11,403 nucleotides of DNA from JACZXC01 sp036447375 (GTDB lineage Bacteria; Myxococcota_A; UBA9160; SMWR01). The stretch lies in assembly GCA_036447375.1 (NCBI GenBank), contig JAZFUU010000127.1:1-11403 (forward strand), in the 5' to 3' direction. Shown here piece by piece: positions 1 through 5,625 of the stretch. Made by a program: the position numbers and the translations under genes. The notes under the pieces are model-generated. The model saw only the letters and a program-made list of their open reading frames with translations, was not told where the DNA came from and did not search any database. Every line of letters starts with the position of its first letter. Position 1 is the stretch's first letter.

Positions 1-163
1 CGGTGAGTCGGATCTGATCGACTTCTGCCGGGAGCGCCTGGCCCACTTCAAATGCCCGAAGGCCGTCGAGTTCACCGACCTGCCGAAGACGTCGACGGGC
101 AAGATCCAGAAATTCCGCCTGCGCGAAAAGGAATGGGCCGGAGCCGACAAGCGGATTCACTAG
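1..163 (+). CDS. AMP-forming acyl-CoA ligase, C-terminal fragment
   Basis: This is the last 53 codons of an ANL-superfamily acyl-CoA synthetase; the reading frame enters at base 2 and ends at TAG 161-163. Seen: the C-terminal subdomain signature, a run of the form FCRERLAHFKCPK followed by LPKTSTGKIQKFRLRE. Family knowledge: the Lys of the TGK triplet (residue 34 of the fragment) is the catalytic lysine for adenylate formation, and the FK.P..V.F..LPKT.TGK pattern matches the AMP-binding C-terminal domain (PF13193). The enzyme would activate a carboxylic acid with ATP and CoA in the cytoplasm. The Phe-Lys-Cys-Pro and KIQKF wording resembles medium/long-chain fatty acyl or methylmercaptopropionyl-type ligases, but the substrate-binding N-terminal domain lies outside the window, so the substrate cannot be named. 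It converges with the cyclase-family gene. Confidence 0.9.
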   Translation, partial: GESDLIDFCRERLAHFKCPKAVEFTDLPKTSTGKIQKFRLREKEWAGADKRIH

Positions 164-452
164 CCGGGATCGGTGGCTGCTAGGGATCGACTTCGCGGAG
201 ACTCCGCGCGTTCAGCGGCGAGGGATCGAACCGATCCGCCACGGATTGCGTGGATTTTGGCCGGAGGGGCCGCGAGGGCCATCGCCGAGAGGGCCAGGGT
301 GGCCCCCAGCAGGGATTTGGGCGCGATCGAGGGTCCCGGGGTCGCCAGGGGAGCGTGCCCGTGCCCTCGGGCCGCTCCCAGCCCAGGGCTCCCAGGCCGT
401 GCCGCGAACGCCCTGTGGCCCGATGTGCAGAAGCGGAGGCCGACGATCGCGC
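164..452. other. Gene-free convergent spacer, hairpin-rich
   Basis: This 289-base gap separates the stops of the acyl-CoA ligase (+) and the cyclase-family gene (-). Open frames cross it on both strands, but their translations are Arg/Gly/Pro-rich with no recognisable domain and no convincing start, so I call no gene. It holds three short perfect inverted repeats (194-208, 223-237, 291-305), the heptamer GGGATCG three times (166, 183, 222), and a + strand-biased set of G runs at 291-351. A convergent location with several hairpins fits bidirectional transcription termination, though none is followed by a proper T tract. Confidence 0.6.
194..237. terminator. Tandem hairpins, possible termination region
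   Basis: Two hairpins stand in tandem 31 bases after the acyl-CoA ligase stop. The first is CGCGGAG-A-CTCCGCG at 194-208 (in practice a 6-bp stem with a 3-base loop). The second is GGATCG-AAC-CGATCC at 223-237, which can be extended by GGC (217-219) pairing with GCC (238-240) across a small bulge. No U-rich tract follows on either strand, so these are not classical intrinsic terminators. They may act as 3'-end stabilisers or Rho-assisted stops for the two converging genes. Confidence 0.35.
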
Positions 453-1220
453 TCAGCGGATGGCGAGCGGGTGGATCGAGGAGTCAACGGCTCCGATGAC
501 CGGGGGCGCCGTGAACAGGAAGTCGTAGTTCCCGTCGGCGCTACAGGCCCGGGCGAGGGGATCGAGGTCGAAGTTCTCCCCGAACAACACGCCCGTATGG
601 CGCAGCGATATCGCGTGGAGGGGTTGAGCGCAGTCCGGCGTCTCGTGGGGCCGAACCTCGACGCCCCAGGTGTCTGTGGCGACGGCCACGATTTCGCGCT
701 CGAACAGCCAGCGAGCGCAATGCACGGACAACCCCGGAGCGGGCCCGTCGACGTAGCCTTGCCACGACTTCTGTTTCCGGCAGCGCGTCATCATACCCGT
801 GCGGATCAGCAGGATGTCGCCGGACTCGACCGTCACACCCTGGTTTTCCGCGCAGGTGTCGAGGTCATCCGGTCGAATTCGCGTCCCGTCATCGAGCCAG
901 GGTCTCCTCAGCATGCGCGAGATGTCGAGCAGAACGCCTCGCCCCACGACGCCGAACCGGATCGGGTCGTTCGAATCGGCCAGGGCCTCATCCCACCGGG
1001 TGCGGCAGCGAAGGGACCCGTTCCCCGGGCCGTCTCCGTCGGGATCGAGCGCGCAGGAGAGGACGTGTCCGCGGCGGGGAATGGCGCATGCGGTGCGCAC
1101 CCGCTCGCGAGTGATGAAGTTCAGGACTCCCAGCCGATCGTCAGCCTCCCATCGCCCCGAGTTCGAGTAGCGATTCTCCCACTCGCGAACGGTCTGGGCG
1201 TCGAGGGTCCCGGTCAGCAT
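453..1220 (-). CDS. Cyclase/kynurenine formamidase-family protein lacking metal-binding core
   Basis: A 255-residue member of the cyclase family (PF04199), whose active members are metal-dependent amidohydrolases such as bacterial kynurenine formamidase. Seen: an N-terminal DDRLGVLNFITRERV segment (residues 27-41), then VVGRGVLLDI (91-100), DGTRIRPDDLD (111-121), VESGDILLIRTGMM (131-144), EVRPHETPDCAQPLH (188-202), GVLFGENFDLDPLA (210-223) and a FLFTAPP...IHPLAIR end. Both flanks fit the roughly 300-residue members. Between about residues 60 and 90, however, the segment carrying the metal-ligand motif (HxGTHxD or QxxTQWDxLxH type) is absent, leaving only a vestige, CRTRWDEALADSND. The protein is about 50 residues short, in frame. 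Catalysis is therefore doubtful; a pseudo-enzyme, an assembly artefact or an unusual subfamily are alternatives. Its ATG overlaps the end of kdsB by 7 bases, implying translational coupling. Confidence 0.85.
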   Translation of the reverse strand: MLTGTLDAQTVREWENRYSNSGRWEADDRLGVLNFITRERVRTACAIPRRGHVLSCALDPDGDGPGNGSLRCRTRWDEALADSNDPIRFGVVGRGVLLDISRMLRRPWLDDGTRIRPDDLDTCAENQGVTVESGDILLIRTGMMTRCRKQKSWQGYVDGPAPGLSVHCARWLFEREIVAVATDTWGVEVRPHETPDCAQPLHAISLRHTGVLFGENFDLDPLARACSADGNYDFLFTAPPVIGAVDSSIHPLAIR

Positions 1221-1951
1221 GGGCCGCTCTCACGCAGGCGCGCCTCGACGAGCGCCACGTCGTCGGGGACGTCGACCGAAATCGCGCTCCATCCGGTGAC
1301 GGTGGCGCAGCGAATCCGGTACCCGTGTTCGAGGGCGCGTAGCTGTTCGAGCTGTTCGGATCGCTCGAGAGGTGTCGGCTCGAGCCCGATGAACTCGAGC
1401 AAGAAGGAGCGGCGGTAGGCGTAGATGCCGACGTGCTGCCAGTAGTCCGGTTCGTGGGTCTCGGAGCGCTGCGCCGGAATACGGCAACGCGAAAAGTAGA
1501 GCGCGTTTCCACGGCGGTCGATCGCCACCTTGACCCGGTTGGGATCGTCGAGGCACTTCGGATCCGCGGCGTGGATCACGGTCGACATCGGCGCGTCGGA
1601 GTCCTCCCGCAGGGCCTCGACGGCCGCGTCGATGACGAAGCCCTGGATCAGCGGCTCGTCTCCCTGGATGTTGACCACCAGTTCGTCATCCAGACCGAGG
1701 GCGACCTCCGCCAACCGATCTGTCCCCGTCGGATGGTCGGGACTCGTCATGGTCACCGGGGCGCCGAAGTCCCTGCAGACGTCGGCGATTCGCTCATCGT
1801 CGGTGGCGACGATGACGGACCGCAAGCTCTTCGCAGTCGACGCCCCTTCCCACACGCGTTGCACCATCGGGAGCCCGGCGATCAGGGCCAGGGGCTTGCC
1901 CGGAAAGCGCGAGGCGGCGTAGCGGGCGGGGATTACACCCACTGCGGTCAT
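1214..1951 (-). CDS. kdsB: 3-deoxy-manno-octulosonate cytidylyltransferase (CMP-Kdo synthetase)
   Basis: KdsB couples CTP with Kdo to give CMP-Kdo, the activated sugar that cytoplasmic Kdo transferases add to lipid A. From the ATG at 1951 it is 245 residues, close to the E. coli enzyme (248). Seen: IPARYAASRFPGKPL nucleotide-binding loop (7-21), ATDD (49-52), TGTDR (75-79), NIQGDEP (94-100, with the metal-binding Asp), YFSR (152-155), HVGIYAYR (173-180), ERSEQLEQLR (196-204 region) and a near-C-terminal SVDVPDD in place of the commoner GVDTPED. I chose 1951 because an AGGA lies 8 bases upstream; ATG 1960 has AGG directly against it, and the longer frame reaching 2080 would run inside the divergent ParA gene. 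The gene starts only 17 bases from the divergent ParA-like ORF and is followed, with a 7-base overlap, by the cyclase-family gene. Its presence indicates an LPS-bearing Gram-negative cell. Confidence 0.95.
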   Translation of the reverse strand: MTAVGVIPARYAASRFPGKPLALIAGLPMVQRVWEGASTAKSLRSVIVATDDERIADVCRDFGAPVTMTSPDHPTGTDRLAEVALGLDDELVVNIQGDEPLIQGFVIDAAVEALREDSDAPMSTVIHAADPKCLDDPNRVKVAIDRRGNALYFSRCRIPAQRSETHEPDYWQHVGIYAYRRSFLLEFIGLEPTPLERSEQLEQLRALEHGYRIRCATVTGWSAISVDVPDDVALVEARLRESGPC

Positions 1952-1968
1952 GGCTTCCATCCTACCCG

Positions 1969-2916
1969 ATGGGTACATTTCGTGCCGTGAAGCACGACCC
2001 CCCCAGCTCGGCAGCTCGAGCGCCGATAATCGCGATCTCTTCGAACAAAGGGGGCGTCGGGAAGACCACCTTGACGGCAAATCTCGCGATCTATCTGCGC
2101 GCCTTGCGCGAGGACTTGCCGGTTCTGGTCGTGGGGCTCGACGACCAGAGAGGACTCGACCGCATGTTCGCTCTGGGTCCCGCGAAACCCGGAGAAGGCA
2201 ATCTCAAGCACGGTTGGGCCGAGCGCACGCTCGAACGCGTGATCCGGCTCGGGGAGTACGGCGTACACTTCGTTCCCTCACCGGCCGACGTTGCCCTGCT
2301 GAAGGGCCGCGCGGAGAATCCGATGACCCTCCGGGGTCTCCTCGAGAGGACGGCCTGGCGGGGCATCGTGATCCTCGATGCGAAGAGCGATCTGGAAGCC
2401 CTGACCGTCAACGCGTTTCACGCCGCCGACCGCATCCTGGTCCCGATCGCGGACTGGAGTTCACTGGAGGAGGCGGGCAAGACCTTCCGAATGCTCGAAC
2501 GCTCCCCCGTCGGCCGGGGAAAGGCGCGGGTCGTGTTCACTCTGGTCGATCGCCGCGCCCGCGCCGCTGACGGGGGCACCCTGCTGCAGGCCCTGCTGGA
2601 GGAGGTTCGCAATCGGGGCTGGCCCTACTACAAGACCTACCTTTCGCGCAGCCCGAGGGTCGAGTCGCTCAACTCGGCGACTTCCAAACCCCTCTCGATC
2701 CTTCATCACGCGCGCGGTACCGCGGTGCACGGACAGATGCGAGAGTTGACCCACGAGGTGCTCGAGGATCTCGGGATGGCGCCCGAGGCGCGATCGACGA
2801 AGCAGGAGCCTTCGGTCCTGTGGGGAAAACGCCGACTCGCCGCCAAACCGCTTTCGGTTCAGCCGAGGGCGGCGACCGGGGTGACGAAGCTCCGGGAATT
2901 TTCGCGCCGAAACTGA
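1969..2916 (+). CDS. ParA/MinD-like P-loop ATPase, orphan
   Basis: A 315-residue deviant-Walker-A ATPase of the ParA/MinD (SIMIBI) class. Seen: IIAISSNKGGVGKTT with KGGVGKTT at 27-34, including the signature lysine near the loop start; VLVVGLDDQRGLDR (52-64) in the Walker A' position, with Gly where most ParAs have the first Asp; IVILDAKSDLEALT (133-146) as Walker B, with KSD in place of the usual PP/PG; HAADRILVPI (151-160); and TYLSRSPRVESLNSATSKPLSILHHARG (223-250), typical of the ParA C-terminal part. A basic tail of about 45 residues follows. Family members use ATP-driven dimerisation on DNA or membrane to position cargo. No ParB, MinE, cargo gene or centromere-like repeat array is seen beside it, so the role is unknown. 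The start is ATG 1969 or GTG 1987; neither has a clear Shine-Dalgarno. It precedes the phosphofructokinase by 38 bases. Confidence 0.88.
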   Translation: MGTFRAVKHDPPSSAARAPIIAISSNKGGVGKTTLTANLAIYLRALREDLPVLVVGLDDQRGLDRMFALGPAKPGEGNLKHGWAERTLERVIRLGEYGVHFVPSPADVALLKGRAENPMTLRGLLERTAWRGIVILDAKSDLEALTVNAFHAADRILVPIADWSSLEEAGKTFRMLERSPVGRGKARVVFTLVDRRARAADGGTLLQALLEEVRNRGWPYYKTYLSRSPRVESLNSATSKPLSILHHARGTAVHGQMRELTHEVLEDLGMAPEARSTKQEPSVLWGKRRLAAKPLSVQPRAATGVTKLREFSRRN

Positions 2917-2939
2917 TCAGCCGGGTCGATCCGAATGGT

Positions 2940-2946
2940 GGAGGGG
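2940..2946 (+). promoter_or_regulatory. Strong ribosome binding site of the phosphofructokinase gene
   Basis: GGAGGGG lies 8 bases upstream of ATG 2955. It fixes the start there, even though the frame stays open back to an upstream ATG at 2820 inside the ParA-like gene. Confidence 0.8.
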
Positions 2947-2954
2947 AACAGGCG

Positions 2955-4199
2955 ATGAAGACGTTCGGCATTCTGGTGGGGGGGGGGCCCGCGCCGGGCA
3001 TCAACGGGGTGATCGGGGCGGCGGCATCCCTTGCGCTGCGCCGTGGAGACCGCGTACGCGGGATCCTCGACGGGTTCCGATGGATCATGGAAGGCGACAT
3101 CGAACACGTCCGCGATCTCGACGCCGAGAGCGTCGCGAGAATCCATCTCGAGGGGGGCTCGATCCTGCACACCTCCCGGGCGAACCCCACCCGGAAGCCC
3201 GAACATCTCGAGAACTGCATCCGCGCCCTCGACGCGCTCGGCATCGAACACCTGATCACGATCGGCGGAGACGACACGGCTTCATCATCCAATCGGGTGG
3301 CCGAAAGCGCGAACGGGCGCATTACGGTGGTGCACGTGCCAAAGACGATCGACAACGACCTGCCGCTGCCCGACGGCATTCCGACCTTCGGCTTCGAAAC
3401 GGCGCGCGAGCATGCGACCACAGTGGTCGAGCGCATTCAGGAAGACATGCGCAGCACCAATCGCTGGTTTTTCATCGTGATGATGGGTCGCTCGGCGGGC
3501 CATCTGGCACTCGGGGCGGGGAAGGCGGCGGGGGCGCCCATCACACTGATTCCCGAGGAGTTTCCCGACCGGCCCATCCGCTTGGAGGATGCGGTGCGCA
3601 CTCTCGAGGGTGCCATCGTCAAAAGGCTGGCGGCCGGGCGCCCGGACGGGGTTGCGGTGATCGCCGAAGGCGTGGCATCGCATTTCGACCCGGACGATCC
3701 GATTCTCAAGGACGCGCCGAGGGACGAGCATGGCCATGTGCGTCTGGCCGAGGTTCCGATCGCGCGGGTGTTGCGCACCGCCGTGGCCGAGTCGCTTGCG
3801 AGCCGCGGGGTGAAGGTCACGATCGGCGAGAAAGACGTTGGCTACGAACTGCGCTGCGGCTACCCGATTGCCTACGACCGCGACTACACCCGAGACCTCG
3901 GCGTGGGAGCGGTGCGTTCGTTGCTCGATGGTCATTCGAGCGTCCTGATCACCCGCCAGGCGGGGCAGATCGTTCCGATCCCCTTCGCCGAGATCGTCGA
4001 TCCCGCGACCGGCCGGGCGCGGGTGCGCCAGGTCGACGTCGCGTCGGATTCCTACAAGAACGCCTTCGCCCTCCAGGAGCGAGTCCAGCTCGAGGATCTC
4101 AGGGACGAGGCGACGCTGGCGGCGATCGCCGCCGCGGCGAACCTGACTCCAGAGGAAGCCACGCGTCGCTACATGCCCCTGGGTGAAGATGGGGGGTAA
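2955..4199 (+). CDS. pfp: 6-phosphofructokinase, probably pyrophosphate-dependent
   Basis: A 414-residue phosphofructokinase (PF00365) interconverting fructose 6-phosphate and fructose 1,6-bisphosphate in the cytoplasm. Seen: phosphoryl-donor loop GGGPAPGIN (9-17), GGDDT (104-108), PKTIDND (129-135, first Asp being the catalytic base), MGRSAGHLAL (177-186, sugar phosphate binding), IPEEF (199-203) and AEGV (238-241 region). Family knowledge: Asp in GGDD and Lys in PKTIDND sit where ATP enzymes have Gly (GGDGS, PGTIDND), and they mark pyrophosphate use; PPi enzymes are reversible and usually not allosteric. PPi dependence is inferred from those two residues. At 414 residues it is longer than ATP-type bacterial PfkA (about 320) and typical of group II/III or PPi enzymes. 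The ATG has an excellent RBS. A run of ten G (2978-2987) codes the donor loop. It is followed after 12 bases by the Nramp-related gene. Confidence 0.93.
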   Translation: MKTFGILVGGGPAPGINGVIGAAASLALRRGDRVRGILDGFRWIMEGDIEHVRDLDAESVARIHLEGGSILHTSRANPTRKPEHLENCIRALDALGIEHLITIGGDDTASSSNRVAESANGRITVVHVPKTIDNDLPLPDGIPTFGFETAREHATTVVERIQEDMRSTNRWFFIVMMGRSAGHLALGAGKAAGAPITLIPEEFPDRPIRLEDAVRTLEGAIVKRLAAGRPDGVAVIAEGVASHFDPDDPILKDAPRDEHGHVRLAEVPIARVLRTAVAESLASRGVKVTIGEKDVGYELRCGYPIAYDRDYTRDLGVGAVRSLLDGHSSVLITRQAGQIVPIPFAEIVDPATGRARVRQVDVASDSYKNAFALQERVQLEDLRDEATLAAIAAAANLTPEEATRRYMPLGEDGG

Positions 4200-4211
4200 G
4201 GCCCAGATTCC

Positions 4212-5618
4212 ATGCAGGTGATGTCGATTTCGGATCGAGTTCTTCCCGCACCCGGCCGAGGGGACCTGCCCGAACCCTCGCCTCTGCGTCGCATGATCGG
4301 ACCCAGCGTGATTCTCGCCGGCCTCTCCATCGGCAGTGGCGAATTCGTGTTGTGGCCGCGTCTCACCGCCGAGTGGGGCTTCGTGTTGTTCTGGGCCTGC
4401 TGGGTGGGCGTCACGATTCAGTTCTTCTTGAACATGGAGATCGAGCGCTGGACCCTGGCGACGGGAGAGAGCGCCGTCGTGGGCTTCGTGCGGCTGAGCC
4501 GAGCCTTCGTACCGGTGTTTCTGGTGTGTGGCACCGTCCCGTGGATCTGGCCCGGGTGGGCGACGGGAGCAGCGACATTGCTCTCGTGGCAGATCGACGC
4601 TCCGATCAACGCCACCGCCGTGGCGGGCCTGATCGCTTGCGGCTTGATCCTCTCTCTGGGGCCCGTCGTCTATCGCACCGTCGAAGCCATTCAACTGGTT
4701 CTGGTGGCCGGGATCTTCACGTCGCTGGTGGTTCTCGCGGCGGTAGTCGTGAGCGCTGACACGGTGCTGGAACTCGCGGCCGGAGCGGTCCAGTTTGGTC
4801 GGATTCCCGATGGTGTCGAGATTCCGATGCTGCTGGGCGCCCTGGCCTTTGCGGGGGCGGGCGGCTCGGTGAACCTCGCCCAGTCCAACTACATCAAGGA
4901 CAAGGGCTACGGAATGGGGCGCTGGATCGGGCGCCTCACGAGCCCGTTCACCGGGCGGGACGAGGCCGTCAGCGAGGTGGGAATCGGATTCGAAGGCACT
5001 GAGGACAATCTCGCGCGGTGGCGGGTCTGGTGGCGCCGCACGAACATGGAGCATTTCCTGTCCTTCTACCTGCTGTGTCTCTTGTCTCTGGCCCTGTTCT
5101 GCCTGCTCGCCGGCACCCTCCTCGAGCCCGGCGCCTCGGTGTCCGAGGGCTTCGGCTTCATCCGCGACGAAGCGCGTGAACTCGAGCGGCGCTTCGGCCC
5201 GATGGGGAGCGGGGTCTTCCTGGGCCTGGGCATCGCGGTGCTCTTCTCCACGGAACTCGCACTCCTCGATGCCGTGGCACGGGTCGCGGCGGATCTGCTG
5301 AAGGTGGGATACTTCGGCTCCCACCCGGTGAGCGTCTCGCGCCTGTACTTCGGGGTGGTCTGGGCGATGATCGCCTTCGGAATCCTCGTGATTGCATCGG
5401 GCTTCGACCAGCCGCTTCTGCTGATCGTGCTGTCGGCCTCGCTCAACGGGCTCGTGATGTTCCTCTACTCGGGGCTTCTGCTCTGGATGAACTGGACCAG
5501 TTTCCGGGGACCGCTGCGCCCGCATCCGATCCGCCTTCTGGCGCTGCTGGGCTCACTCGTGTTCTTCGGATACTTCAGCGTGCGCACCCTCGCCGTCCAG
5601 CTGGCGAAATTCGGATAG
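4212..5618 (+). CDS. Nramp-related integral membrane transporter, non-canonical metal site
   Basis: A 468-residue hydrophobic protein with about eleven membrane segments, related to Nramp (PF01566, LeuT fold). Seen: MIGPSVILAGLSIGSGEFVLWP at 28-49 as helix 1; WACWVGVTIQFFLNMEIERWTLATGE (61-86); helix 6 region LLGALAFAGAGGSVNLAQSNY (207-227) followed by DKGYGMG (230-236); a soluble loop at about 237-280; and STELALLDAVARVAADLL (346-363). Canonical Nramps bind Mn/Fe through DPGN in helix 1 and a Met-Pro-His motif in helix 6. Here these positions read GSGE and AGAGGSVN, so substrate preference is probably different (Mg, another cation, or something else). Family-level assignment is solid; substrate is unknown. 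ATG 4212 was chosen over 4221 for better spacing from the purine-rich stretch at the end of the phosphofructokinase gene. The stop lies 7 bases before the AtoE start. Confidence 0.85.
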   Translation: MQVMSISDRVLPAPGRGDLPEPSPLRRMIGPSVILAGLSIGSGEFVLWPRLTAEWGFVLFWACWVGVTIQFFLNMEIERWTLATGESAVVGFVRLSRAFVPVFLVCGTVPWIWPGWATGAATLLSWQIDAPINATAVAGLIACGLILSLGPVVYRTVEAIQLVLVAGIFTSLVVLAAVVVSADTVLELAAGAVQFGRIPDGVEIPMLLGALAFAGAGGSVNLAQSNYIKDKGYGMGRWIGRLTSPFTGRDEAVSEVGIGFEGTEDNLARWRVWWRRTNMEHFLSFYLLCLLSLALFCLLAGTLLEPGASVSEGFGFIRDEARELERRFGPMGSGVFLGLGIAVLFSTELALLDAVARVAADLLKVGYFGSHPVSVSRLYFGVVWAMIAFGILVIASGFDQPLLLIVLSASLNGLVMFLYSGLLLWMNWTSFRGPLRPHPIRLLALLGSLVFFGYFSVRTLAVQLAKFG

Positions 5619-5625
5619 GACCGGG

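Noticed and set aside
161..330. Minus-strand frame with a signal-peptide-like stretch (LLGATLALSAMALAAPP) ending at 161
   Set aside because: There is no ATG/GTG start with an RBS before the hydrophobic stretch and the remainder has no recognisable content, so it is likely chance in Ala-rich GC DNA.
246..1418. Long + strand open frame (390 codons) over the spacer, the cyclase-family gene and part of kdsB
   Set aside because: It is antisense to two recognisable proteins, has no domain, and its length is expected in GC-rich DNA where stop codons are scarce.
2820..2954. Upstream extension of the phosphofructokinase frame to ATG 2820
   Set aside because: It would overlap the end of the ParA-like gene by about 97 bases, and the strong GGAGGGG site at 2940-2946 together with the family N-terminus (MKTFGILVGGGPAPG) supports 2955.
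3285..5525. 746-codon - strand open frame opposite the phosphofructokinase and Nramp-related genes
   Set aside because: It spans two well-supported + strand genes; its translation is rich in Arg, His, Gln and Pro without domains. It is a shadow frame.
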